Notes: generated by a model not told the origin, from the sequence alone. Counted from the first letter of the stretch, positions 1 through 6,396 are shown. The stretch: DNA of 8,951 nucleotides from an uncultured Candidatus Saccharibacteria bacterium (GCA_938046115.1 CALIXX010000050.1:1-8951); one strand, 5' to 3'. Made by a program: numbers and translations.

Positions 1-315
1 ATGGAGGGTGTATACACTGGCAAGGGCTGATTGGGAGGAGCTGAGTTGGGCGAAGTAACAACTATCTTATTTCTCTTACTGAAGATTTGTGGCATTTCAT
101 GTCTTTTGTAACGTTCTTCAGTCTTTCTCGCGTGCTTTATAAATCATCTCATACGACTTACTTATGGAGACTGCATATCACTACCTCTTGTTTAGCTATA
201 CCTCTCTACCAGACCAATGAGAGTAAACGAAAAGTATTGCTCTTGCCGTAGAAATATGCAAGGAAGCGGCATAAGATTATCTTAGAAGCACAGCATCAGG
301 AGTTACCAGCTGAAT
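1..315. other. intergenic, no gene supported
   Basis: No open frame of convincing length is seen. On the minus strand one frame is open from about base 66 to base 1 and could be the beginning or middle of something that continues to the left, but it has no start codon inside the window and only about 20 codons, so I do not call it. Confidence 0.4.
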
Positions 316-522
316 CTATATAGACGCCTCTACTCCCTTTCCTAGATAACGAGCTTCTTTCTCTTTTTCTTGCTCCTCTCTGTAGGCAACCTTCAGTTCA
401 GTAATTGAAGCTGGGGTAGTGGACATAGGTTTGATAATAATACGAGCTCGCAAGTGGCTGTACTTGCCTTTTCCCGAATTAACGCCACCCCCGAGTGCTG
501 CATTACCCAGTTTCTTCAACAT
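316..522 (-). CDS. hypothetical small basic protein, possibly N-terminally truncated
   Basis: A 68-residue frame from an ATG at 522. It begins MLKKLGNAALGGG, has a basic middle (SGKGKYSHLRARIIIK) and a charged, probably helical stretch (YREEQEKEKEARYLGKG) before the stop. I do not recognise a family. The same frame stays open upstream of the ATG for about 30 further codons to a TGA near 616, without another good start, and that upstream part also reads like protein (for example KNHEPSAPKHERVNLFK). The visible gene may therefore be the tail of a longer gene that has lost its start. Only a weak AAAGG lies about 12 bases before the ATG. It is isolated, with no neighbour on its strand within 300 bases. 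Confidence 0.35.
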   Translation of the reverse strand: MLKKLGNAALGGGVNSGKGKYSHLRARIIIKPMSTTPASITELKVAYREEQEKEKEARYLGKGVEASI

Positions 523-859
523 TTCTATCGGCCTTTTGAATAGATTTACACGTTCATGTTTTGGAGCTGAAGGCTCATGGTTTTTCCCGACACACCAGGG
601 GATTGCGGTTCATTTGTGAATTGTAGTCTTTCGCTCATAATGGTTGCTATTTATAAAATAGTCAACTAGTCTATGCAATATGCATGTGGGCAATTTGCTT
701 TATTCCTTCGGAAGCTACTCAAAGGTGCTCCCTCAACACACCTTGGTCAATCCACGCATTGATGACAAGTAAACACACCGTCTCTCGCGACAACACAAGG
801 ATGAGCTCGATTAGTCCAATATTGAGTAGTAGTTCGGAATAAGTTATTGACGTTCGTTT
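523..859. other. intergenic, 3' of fic
   Basis: No convincing gene. The part up to about 616 is the open upstream extension of the 316-522 frame. The rest is AT-rich and broken in all frames. No clear terminator hairpin for fic is visible. Confidence 0.4.
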
Positions 860-1957
860 CTAGGCATCAACAATCTGCAGCAACCGCCGAAAAACAAAAG
901 TTTTGTTGCGCTGCCGGTGCGGTGCTGCATCGACAATGAGGCCAGCCTGACAAAACTTATCGACCAGCGCGGAAGCCAACTGTTTGCTCGGCAATTCTGC
1001 CTGGTTGAGGATACTTGCCCGCGTAAAGATTGGCGTTATGAACAAAGCATCCAAAAATGATGGCGCATACCGACTTTGAAAGCTAGGCAGCGTCGCATGG
1101 ATCTCACGATAGAGTGCATCGATTTCATCAACTCGCCGCTTCGTAATGAGCGCTTGTGTACGAACAGCTCGCAAAAATAGCGCTATCCATGTATGCCAGT
1201 CTCCTCGACTCACACCGCTAAGTGCTTCATAGTAGTCTCGACGATGCTGCTCAAGAAACTCAGAGAGATAGAGATTTGGATAAGAGGTTAATCTCTTCTC
1301 ATACAAATACAATGGAATCATGATACGCCCAACTCGGCCATTACCATCAGCAAACGGATGGATTGCTTCAAACTGGTAGTGTGCGACGGCAGCTTGAATA
1401 AGCCGATCGGGCTGACTATCATCATGCAGATATTTCATGAGATCAGAAAATAGCTCAGGAATCTTGTGTGGCTCTGGTGGTATAAACCGAGCTTCATCAA
1501 TCGTGGCACCTGGCGGCCCAATATGCACCTGATGACGTCGGAATTCTCCTGGTGAGCGATGCATACCACGTGACGAGTTTAGCAAGATCCGATGCAGTTC
1601 TTTGATCACTACCTCGGCAAGTGGTCGCTTCTCTAAAAGCTCCTGGCCATGTGCGATCGCCCGCCGGTAGTTAGCAATCTCACGATAATCTCCGTGTAAG
1701 CGAGTTGTATCTCCTCGCACATCGGCCGCATCGAGCTCCAACACATCAGTTAGTGTGGCCTGCGTCCCCTCAATGCTCGAACTGCGCACTGCTTCTTGCG
1801 TTTCGAACGATCGCCTAACAAGACGCGGATTCGGCAGGTGAATAACAGCTTCGTCGTAGCGGGCAATGGCCTCATGTGCTTGCACCAGGATAGGAAGCAA
1901 TGGCGCTAAATCAAGAGTAGGTGGAAGCGGTAATGGTGTGAATGGCCGATTCGACAT
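860..1957 (-). CDS. Fic family AMP-transferase (class II, Fic_N + Fic + C-terminal winged helix)
   Basis: A 365-residue protein of typical length for the large class of free-standing Fic proteins, which transfer AMP from ATP to a hydroxyl side chain of a target protein. The catalytic Fic motif HPFADGNGRVGR is complete at residues 200-211 (catalytic H200, anion-binding GNGR), so the enzyme should be active. The inhibitory motif S-x-x-x-E-G is present before the core at S59 to G64 (SSSIEG), which places it in class II with autoinhibition from an N-terminal helix. Residues 1-100 fit the Fic_N domain, and residues 145-162 (HIGPPG...FIPPEP) fit the usual flap. Residues about 280-365 look like a winged helix (FTRASILNQAELPSKQLASALVDKF), common in this subfamily and able to bind DNA or partners. 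The ATG at 1957 gives the conserved N-terminus. It stands alone, with no antitoxin gene beside it. The target is unknown. Confidence 0.93.
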   Translation of the reverse strand: MSNRPFTPLPLPPTLDLAPLLPILVQAHEAIARYDEAVIHLPNPRLVRRSFETQEAVRSSSIEGTQATLTDVLELDAADVRGDTTRLHGDYREIANYRRAIAHGQELLEKRPLAEVVIKELHRILLNSSRGMHRSPGEFRRHQVHIGPPGATIDEARFIPPEPHKIPELFSDLMKYLHDDSQPDRLIQAAVAHYQFEAIHPFADGNGRVGRIMIPLYLYEKRLTSYPNLYLSEFLEQHRRDYYEALSGVSRGDWHTWIALFLRAVRTQALITKRRVDEIDALYREIHATLPSFQSRYAPSFLDALFITPIFTRASILNQAELPSKQLASALVDKFCQAGLIVDAAPHRQRNKTFVFRRLLQIVDA

Positions 1958-2003
1958 AAATGGATGATCTTCTCGCTATTACGTTGTAATCTAGGTTAGT
2001 TTT

Positions 2004-2032
2004 AGTATACTCCTTAGTCAAGAATTTTACAA
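2004..2032 (-). promoter_or_regulatory. probable sigma-70 type promoter of fic
   Basis: On the minus strand TTGTAA (2032-2027) and TATACT (2009-2004) are separated by exactly 17 bases, giving a -35/-10 pair with 4/6 and 5/6 matches. Transcription would begin near 1997 and leave a leader of about 40 bases before the fic ATG. The -35 box lies in the spacer and arm of the inverted repeat 2014-2045. Confidence 0.55.
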
Positions 2033-2045
2033 TATTCTTGACTAA
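2014..2045. promoter_or_regulatory. inverted repeat overlapping the fic promoter, probable operator
   Basis: Perfect 12-bp arms TTAGTCAAGAAT (2014-2025) and ATTCTTGACTAA (2034-2045) around the 8-base spacer TTTACAAT. A third half-site, TTCTTGACTA, lies at 2106-2115. There is no T-run after either arm, so it is more likely a protein-binding site than a terminator. Its position across the -35 box fits repression. The regulator is not identified; the C-terminal winged helix of Fic itself is one candidate. Confidence 0.65.
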
Positions 2046-2105
2046 ACCAAATGTAAGGATAGGAAACTTACCTAAGAGAGGCCGTTAGTCATGTTTCACG
2101 CAAAT

Positions 2106-2115
2106 TTCTTGACTA
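2106..2115. promoter_or_regulatory. third copy of the fic operator half-site
   Basis: TTCTTGACTA repeats the core of the right arm of the operator 61 bases away. A ten-base match so near the operator suggests a secondary binding site, though a relic is possible. Confidence 0.4.
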
Positions 2116-2188
2116 TCGATTCAAGCACCAAGAGATTAAAAATCCATAAGAAGGTCGCGTTGTTTCTCCGATCCCCCATCAATGATGC

Positions 2189-2459
2189 CTATTGCGGGCC
2201 AAGTCGAGGATCTGCTACTTCTTCGCCGCGCTGATCGGCGGCAGGCCATGTTGCGGATACTACGGACCGTCGCGGTTTCGCTCGCTTCTGCCACAGACGC
2301 TACGCTAGCCGTGCTCGGCTTTGGAGCTACCTCACCCGCCATGAGACGCTTGCGGAAGGCGAGCAGGGGTAGCCAGTTGTTTGTGTCGAGCTTGCTGAAG
2401 CGCACCTGGGACAAGAAACTATACTCTATATACAAAACAAGCCTTAGCTCGCTTAACAC
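2189..2459 (-). pseudogene. decayed unknown ORF, probable frameshift
   Basis: A GC-richer island of about 230 bases (2180-2410) inside AT-rich DNA. From a GTG at 2459, one minus frame reads well through VRFSKLDTNNWLPLLAF and RKRLMAGEVAPKPSTA, with mostly G or C in third positions. After about ASET the protein turns into serine/arginine-rich text, while the +1 frame becomes protein-like (SVVSATWPAADQRGEEVADP) and ends at a TAG at 2189-2191. The simplest reading is one gene with a one-base indel near 2280. If no frameshift is accepted, the first frame runs on to 2136. The family is not recognised, and the first 19 codons look AT-rich and unlike the rest, so the true start is unknown. A plus-strand frame (2182-2514) also crosses the island but is less protein-like. 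Confidence 0.3.
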
Positions 2460-2722
2460 TCTTAGAGCTATCCAAACTCACCTAATAAACAATACGCTGG
2501 TGTATACGCCATGAAACGTATACCGTAATGAGATATCGTAGCCATAAGATAAGCTCTGCTATTCTTCCTGGCACCTCACAGCCTGGCCTTCCTCCTCACC
2601 CCGCTTCTCAGCTTAAGCTACATCCCCTTACATCGTACTTATTAGCGTCTCTATCTCTTGCTTTCTAGCACCCTATCCATCCTTACAATACCCTTATTTT
2701 AACCGTTTTCTTCCTTCAAACC
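2460..2722. other. intergenic, pyrimidine-rich on the plus strand
   Basis: No gene is seen. From about 2560 onward the plus strand is rich in C and T, mirroring the purine-rich tract that follows 2824. Confidence 0.5.
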
Positions 2723-2749
2723 AGGCGAATTTCGAAATTCGCCTTTTTT
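2723..2749 (+). terminator. perfect palindrome followed by six T
   Basis: GGCGAATTTCGAAATTCGCC (2724-2743) is a perfect 20-base palindrome followed by T2744-2749, the form of a rho-independent terminator on the plus strand, although the loop of a fully paired palindrome must open to at least three or four bases. No plus-strand gene ending just upstream is convincing, so either a non-coding transcript ends here or the palindrome has another role, such as a dispersed repeat. Confidence 0.5.
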
Positions 2750-2782
2750 ACCCTGTTTTTTCTCTGTTACAGCGGGTTCTCT

Positions 2783-2824
2783 TTTCTCTCCTATTATATA
2801 TATTTATATATAATAGGAGAGAAA
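2783..2824. repeat. AT-rich palindrome with perfect 20-bp arms
   Basis: The arms 2783-2802 and 2805-2824 are perfectly complementary around a TT centre. Each arm combines a TTTCTCTCC (or GGAGAGAAA) end with an ATTATATATA core. It marks the switch from the pyrimidine-rich to the purine-rich side of the region. It could extrude as a cruciform or fold as an RNA hairpin. Confidence 0.8.
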
Positions 2825-2826
2825 TC

Positions 2827-3067
2827 TATATGGGTATATGGATGTATGGAGATATAGGTAAAGATAGAGAATAGAGATAAAGATAAATAAATAAAGAAAT
2901 ATAAAGATAAAGTAAATAGAGAGAAAGATAAAAATAGATAAAGAGAATAAATAAAGATAGAGATGTAGATAAAGATAGATAAATAGAGATAGAGAAATAA
3001 GGATAGAAATATAGAAATATGAGAGAAAGAGAGTTATAGAGATAAAGAGAGATGGGTATAAATATAT
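2827..3067. repeat. low-complexity purine-rich tract with no C for 241 bases
   Basis: Degenerate repeats of GATA, GATAAA and AGAGATA units, almost wholly A and G with some T. Counting through the stretch, no C occurs on the plus strand from 2827 to 3067. It is not coding: stop codons TAA and TAG recur in every plus frame. The A+G bias continues less strictly to about 3125. Confidence 0.85.
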
Positions 3068-3136
3068 CGATACACAGAGAATAGATATAGTATCGAGATA
3101 TATTGGTAAATAGAAATATGCTTATTGCAGCGTATT

Positions 3137-3152
3137 ATACTGTGTACAGTAT
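3137..3152. promoter_or_regulatory. short inverted repeat, possible operator
   Basis: ATACTGT and ACAGTAT flank a GT centre (16 bases). TATACT (3136-3141) overlaps it and could be a -10 box, but no good -35 is found. A ribosome-site-like AAAGGAG follows at 3156-3162 with no start codon at a useful distance. The next gene starts at 3271. Confidence 0.3.
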
Positions 3153-3270
3153 GAGAAAGGAGTAAAGCGCTCAGCTTCAAATAGACACACTTTGACTTAC
3201 CCGATCAAATATGGCACACTTGAGGGTGGTGGGGCGACCAGCGCTCCCAGACCGCATGGAAGGAGATGCC

Positions 3271-3597
3271 ATGCACAATAGGAAGAACGCATGGGACGAT
3301 CGTTCCATGCAAAGAGAAGCCAGAAAGGCGCGCACGGTTGCGCCATTCTGGATGATTGGAGTAGCCTCCTGGGCGGGTGTACCGCTCGGCAGTTACCTGT
3401 TGCTGTTCCACTTCGGTGGAACGGCATTTCGTGCTCACGAGCTGCCCTGGCTCGTGATGTATATCACGTGGCTTCTCTTCGGAGGGGTCATCGTGGTAGG
3501 CCAACGCCTGCCGAAGGCGCTGGGGCTGCTGCTGATTGCGGCGGCCGCCGTTGGAGGGATTTTTGTCTCCCTCCTTGCCTGGGGGCTTTCTATTTAG
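3271..3597 (+). CDS. small membrane protein with three predicted helices
   Basis: The ATG at 3271 is chosen because AAGGAG at 3260-3265 lies five bases before it; an in-frame ATG at 3211 would add 20 residues but has no ribosome site. The product has 108 residues. A basic, hydrophilic N-terminus (MHNRKNAWDDRSMQREARKA) is followed by three hydrophobic segments, about residues 24-48 (WMIGVASWAGVPLGSYLLLF), 59-77 (LPWLVMYITWLLFGGVIVV) and 83-107 (ALGLLLIAAAAVGGIFVSLL), so an inner-membrane protein is expected. No family is recognised. Its place directly before atpC invites comparison with AtpI/AtpZ-like ATP synthase accessory proteins, but length and helix number do not decide this and a terminator separates the two genes. 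Confidence 0.7.
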   Translation: MHNRKNAWDDRSMQREARKARTVAPFWMIGVASWAGVPLGSYLLLFHFGGTAFRAHELPWLVMYITWLLFGGVIVVGQRLPKALGLLLIAAAAVGGIFVSLLAWGLSI

Positions 3598-3622
3598 CTT
3601 CGCAGGTCGCCCCTTACCCACT

Positions 3623-3671
3623 AAGGGCGGGTTGAGCAGCACCCATGTGGCCTGCTGCTCCCCGCCCTTTT
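3623..3671 (+). terminator. strong rho-independent terminator of the membrane protein gene
   Basis: AAGGGCGGG (3623-3631) pairs with CCCGCCCTT (3661-3669), and GAGCAGC (3634-3640) with GCTGCTC (3654-3660). A TTTTCTCTT tail follows. It lies 26 bases after the stop codon and separates that gene from atpC. Confidence 0.9.
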
Positions 3672-3726
3672 CTCTTGCTTGGAGTAAAATCACCTCGTCT
3701 TCTACCTCGCTTTTTCTCTGCTACTC

Positions 3727-3735
3727 TGCTATAGT
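3727..3735 (+). promoter_or_regulatory. extended -10 promoter of atpC, implies a leaderless mRNA
   Basis: TGC-TATAGT ends six bases before the atpC ATG, so the usual +1 would fall on or next to the start codon. No convincing -35 is seen, as is common for extended -10 promoters. No Shine-Dalgarno site has room here. The dus gene shows the same arrangement. Confidence 0.55.
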
Positions 3736-3741
3736 AGGGCT

Positions 3742-4173
3742 ATGGATTTAGAACTTGTGACACTGACTGGTAGCAAGCTGCACGAGACTGTGTATGAGGT
3801 GATGCTGCCGACGCCGGATGGGCAGATTGCGGTCTTCCCAGGGCACGAACCACTCGTAACTCTGGCAGTGCCAGGTGTTGTAGCGGTACGTCGAGCCAAA
3901 GACGACAGTGACGACCAGCTGGAATACTTCGCTATCTCTGGTGGGGTGGTCGAAATTAGCCAGACAAAGGTACGTATCTTGGTCGACGAAGCCGAGCATG
4001 GCGACGACATCATTGAGGCCGAGAGTAAAGCCGCCCTTGAACGTGCTCTCAAGCAGCGCGACAACGCTAGTACTCAGGTAGAGCTCGAGAAAGCTCACCA
4101 GCTGGTCGACCGCCATGCCGTGCGCCTCAAGGTAGCTGGCCTGCGCCGACGCCACAACAAGCACCGCGTATAA
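3742..4173 (+). CDS. atpC: F1Fo ATP synthase subunit epsilon
   Basis: A 143-residue protein, slightly longer than the common 130-140. The N-terminal beta-sandwich (residues 1 to about 88) shows the family signature: an LxTLTGxKLHETVYEV opening, then LPTPDGQIAVFPGHEPLV (usual form EG.xGILPGHxPL) and AISGGVVEISQTKVRILVDEAEH. Residues about 95-143 are the two-helix C-terminal domain (EAESKAALERALKQR ... HAVRLKVAGLRRR), with a strongly basic tail. Epsilon sits on the central stalk, couples F1 to Fo and can inhibit ATP hydrolysis through its C-terminal helices. Normally it closes the atp operon after atpD. Here it follows a terminator and an unrelated membrane gene and has its own promoter, so it is detached from the other subunits. 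Identification is firm; the detached layout is seen directly. Confidence 0.93.
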   Translation: MDLELVTLTGSKLHETVYEVMLPTPDGQIAVFPGHEPLVTLAVPGVVAVRRAKDDSDDQLEYFAISGGVVEISQTKVRILVDEAEHGDDIIEAESKAALERALKQRDNASTQVELEKAHQLVDRHAVRLKVAGLRRRHNKHRV

Positions 4174-4214
4174 TATTAGGGTAACAGAGACGACCGTAGA
4201 GCGACAGCAGTATA

Positions 4215-4337
4215 ATGACGGAATTTTATCCTCCCCATCATCCATCATTACCAGATGGGACGTATGATTATCGGCGTGATGGCGAAGCTACGGGTGATTG
4301 CTATGGAACGGCCTGTTGTATCCTACGAGCTCGGTGA
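4215..4337 (+). CDS. possible short leader ORF overlapping the next gene
   Basis: A 40-codon frame from the ATG at 4215, beginning MTEFYPPHHPSLPDGTYDY and ending RAR at a TGA overlapping the start of the next gene by 35 bases in another frame. It reads like protein and is open across the whole gap after atpC. Against it: the ATG lies inside a TATAAT-like hexamer (4211-4216) that may itself be a promoter, and there is no ribosome site. It could be a small coupled gene or an ancestral N-terminus lost by frameshift. Confidence 0.25.
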   Translation: MTEFYPPHHPSLPDGTYDYRRDGEATGDCYGTACCILRAR

Positions 4338-5169
4338 TGAGTATGGTCTTGGTGATCTTACCACACCAGAGTGGCCTCGCAGAGCAGAGTTTATTCATGA
4401 GCTCGGTGAATACTATGTGCCAGCAACGCAGAACATCATTGGCGCGTGTATGGATGGCCGACCCGGCGGCACAGCGGAAGCAGTGCCAAATGGTGCAGGC
4501 GGTGGCTTGCTCTACCTAGTGACGGATCGACTGGTGCGTGGTAATAGCGATGGTATTGATGAAGCAAATGCGCGCGTCTTGGGGCGGATTGGCCAGATAC
4601 CGGCGACGGTGCACGTCCATCGGGATGACCATGCTCATGGCGAGCAAGCTGGCTGCGCAGCGGCTGACAAAGTGGGTGCGATCTTTACCATCATTGCTCA
4701 GCATGGCGAGCAATTGCGCAGCCTAGCCACTGAGCTTGGCTTTGGTAGCGATAGTAGCGACGAAACACACCAGCAGATCATTCGCCATGCAGCAGATGAG
4801 TCCAAGCTTGTTATGGCTAGTGGCAACGATCTTGTGGCAATGGTCGACGCGCAGTTAGCAAAGAGTGCTGAGCCCACTGGTGCTCACACCGATATATTGC
4901 GCGGCAACCACCATGAGGCGGCAGTGGTAATGAATCAACGCACAGGGACGACGCTCGACCGCCAGGCCTTGGCGCGGGAATTCGACCGCGCATCCGCGCA
5001 TCACCAGGCCTTCAATATCGATACATGGGCCTTTGCACCCTCAGCCGAGGCGCTCTACCCGGGCGACCCAACTGCCCAGCAGCAGGCTGCCGTTGCCATG
5101 CTCTACTACAACCTTGCTGCTATTATGGCGCTATGCGGCCCACGCATGACGGTGACGGTGCTTACATAG
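4303..5169 (+). CDS. carbonic-anhydrase-like protein with CMDGR motif
   Basis: A 288-residue protein when begun at the ATG at 4303, chosen because GGGTGA (4292-4297) stands five bases before it. An in-frame ATG at 4255 would add 16 residues that look poorly protein-like. Residues 49-53 (CMDGR) match the Cys-x-Asp-x-Arg zinc ligand and Asp-Arg dyad of beta-type carbonic anhydrases and of the cadmium-using CDCA family. A His-rich stretch, HVHRDDHAHGEQAGC, ends in C118, so C49, one of H104/H106/H110/H112 and C118 could form a Cys-His-Cys metal site. The PGGTAEAVPNGAGGGLLYLV segment after CMDGR resembles the substrate loop. Spacing differs from classical beta enzymes, so catalysis of CO2 hydration is an inference. 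The C-terminal half (about 170-288) is soluble and unassigned. It follows atpC on the same strand. Confidence 0.55.
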   Translation: MERPVVSYELGDEYGLGDLTTPEWPRRAEFIHELGEYYVPATQNIIGACMDGRPGGTAEAVPNGAGGGLLYLVTDRLVRGNSDGIDEANARVLGRIGQIPATVHVHRDDHAHGEQAGCAAADKVGAIFTIIAQHGEQLRSLATELGFGSDSSDETHQQIIRHAADESKLVMASGNDLVAMVDAQLAKSAEPTGAHTDILRGNHHEAAVVMNQRTGTTLDRQALAREFDRASAHHQAFNIDTWAFAPSAEALYPGDPTAQQQAAVAMLYYNLAAIMALCGPRMTVTVLT

Positions 5170-5228
5170 CCTCTAAAGGAGCACAACATCAAGTAATAAG
5201 TAAATTAAACCAACCGCTTGGGTCAGTT

Positions 5229-5256
5229 AAGAGGTCTCTTCCTAGTACCTCTTTTT
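5229..5256 (+). terminator. terminator of the carbonic-anhydrase-like gene
   Basis: AAGAGGT (5229-5235) and ACCTCTT (5247-5253) form a 7-bp stem with an 11-base loop, followed by a T-rich TTTCTT tail, 60 bases after the stop codon at 5169. Confidence 0.6.
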
Positions 5257-5361
5257 CTTGCGCGGCAACAGTAATTATAATAAGCGTTTCTTTCTTCGCA
5301 GATAAAGACATCGCAAGCACCACTACCCTACCCACACCGATGGAGAACCATCGTTCTAGGT

Positions 5362-5389
5362 GATCCTCATGCAATACAATATGAGGATC
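5362..5389. repeat. 9-bp inverted repeat between dus and the remnant ORF
   Basis: GATCCTCAT (5362-5370) and ATGAGGATC (5381-5389) with a 10-base loop, 21 bases past the dus stop. The minus-strand side has no U-run, so it is at best a weak terminator or an mRNA 3'-end stabiliser. Confidence 0.4.
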
Positions 5390-5409
5390 GAGCATAGCAA
5401 GAACGCCAG

Positions 5410-6396
5410 CTACTCAGACGCAGACATCGCTTCGTGCCACTGATGGATAATCTGCCGCGCTTCATCCGTACTGGTGGTGTGCATCAGCTGGTCGCGCAGC
5501 TCCTTGGCGCCGTCGAAGTCGCGAATGTAGATCTTGTAGAAGCGTTTGAGCGTCTCGTATGGCCGGCCGAGCTGTGGCTGCCAGTGATCGAAGAGGTCGA
5601 GGTGGTAGCGAAGGAGGGCGAAGTTGCGCTGCACCAGAGAGCCAGCACTCTGCACTGTATCGTCGGCGTGCGGTGCAAAGCAAAATGGATCGGCAAACAC
5701 CCCACGGCCAATCATCACACCATTAACGCCTGGGTGGGCTGCCACCAGTGCCATGCCATGCGCCCGATCACGAATATCACCATTGATGGTGAGCAGCGTC
5801 TGCGGTGCGATCGCATCGCGCAGCGCAACGATATCATCAATCAGCTCATAGTGTGCTGCTACCTTGCTCATCTCCTTCTTGGTGCGCAGGTGGATAGTCA
5901 GATTGACGATATCTTGCTGGAGCAGCGTCGTGAGCCACACCCGCCACTCATCCACAGTGCTGTAGCCAAGGCGGGTCTTGACGCTGACTGGCAGGCCAGC
6001 TGTCTTGGCCGCAGCGATAGCAGCTACTGCAACGTCTGGATTACGAATCAGCGCCGCTCCCCCACTCTTGATAGCGCTCTTGGCGGGGCAGCCCATGTTG
6101 ATATCGATCCCTGCAAAGCCTAGGCGCGCGCAGTGCTGGGCAAATTGCTCCATATCGCCTGGCTCGCCACCCCAAATCTGCGCCACCAGAGGGTATTCGT
6201 CGTCCGTCTTAATGAGCCGCCCAGCAATTGCTCTGTCACCAGCGTGTACCCAGCCCGTCGCATTAGCAAACTCAGTAAAAAACACATCGGGCGCACCAGC
6301 CCGCTCCACCACGTGGCGAAACACCACATCCGTCACCGCCTCCATCGGTGCCAAAACAAAAAACGGCTGCGGTAAATCATTCCAAAACGACATCAT
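5410..6396 (-). CDS. dus: tRNA-dihydrouridine synthase (Dus)
   Basis: A 328-residue FMN enzyme that reduces uridines in the tRNA D-loop to dihydrouridine using NADPH. The TIM-barrel core shows LAPMEAVTDVVFR (residues 15-27, FMN binding), GIDINMGCPAKSAIKSGG (96-113) with catalytic C103, SVKTRLGY (138-145) with FMN-contacting K140 and R142, LTIHLRTKKEMSK (166-178, the usual HGRT written HLRT), INGDIRD (204-210) and GVMIGRG (226-232). Residues about 250-328 form the helical tRNA-binding domain. Length is normal. The start is one of two consecutive ATGs (6396 or 6393), lying eight bases behind an extended -10 box, so the transcript is probably leaderless. Which Dus subgroup it belongs to (DusB-like or a phylum-specific form) cannot be settled by eye. 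It is downstream of structured RNA B on the same strand. Confidence 0.95.
   Translation of the reverse strand: MMSFWNDLPQPFFVLAPMEAVTDVVFRHVVERAGAPDVFFTEFANATGWVHAGDRAIAGRLIKTDDEYPLVAQIWGGEPGDMEQFAQHCARLGFAGIDINMGCPAKSAIKSGGAALIRNPDVAVAAIAAAKTAGLPVSVKTRLGYSTVDEWRVWLTTLLQQDIVNLTIHLRTKKEMSKVAAHYELIDDIVALRDAIAPQTLLTINGDIRDRAHGMALVAAHPGVNGVMIGRGVFADPFCFAPHADDTVQSAGSLVQRNFALLRYHLDLFDHWQPQLGRPYETLKRFYKIYIRDFDGAKELRDQLMHTTSTDEARQIIHQWHEAMSASE

Larger units (their letters stand above)
5189..5395 (-). pseudogene. BrnT-like toxin remnant, N-terminally truncated
   Basis: A 68-residue frame starting 14 bases after the dus stop on the same strand. LDPHIVLHEDHLERWFSIG followed by GRVVVLAMSLSAKKETLIII resembles the second half of BrnT-family ribonuclease toxins (pattern F-DP...ED...ERF-xxG...GRxLVVVxT...IRIISARKAT). 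The usual first third, with the WDxxKxxxNxxKHG motif, is missing, and the RIISAR block has decayed to IIITVAAQ without its arginine, so toxicity is unlikely. No BrnA-like antitoxin gene follows: downstream on this strand lies the end of the opposing gene. Similarity is from memory of the family pattern, so the name is tentative. The frame could also be an unrelated short protein or chance. Confidence 0.35.

Noticed and set aside
2783..3067. Chromosomal replication origin
   Set aside because: AT-rich and asymmetric, but no DnaA boxes of the TTATCCACA type and no dnaA or dnaN nearby.
2827..3067. CRISPR array
   Set aside because: Repeats are short, degenerate and contiguous, with no unit of 23-40 bases separated by unique spacers, and no cas genes.
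3205..3693. 162-residue minus-strand ORF over the membrane protein gene
   Set aside because: It crosses the strong plus-strand terminator and has low-complexity, shadow-like composition. The plus frame has a ribosome site and three clear hydrophobic helices.
5434..6123. 229-residue plus-strand ORF opposite dus
   Set aside because: Shadow of the dus coding strand; dus has all family motifs.
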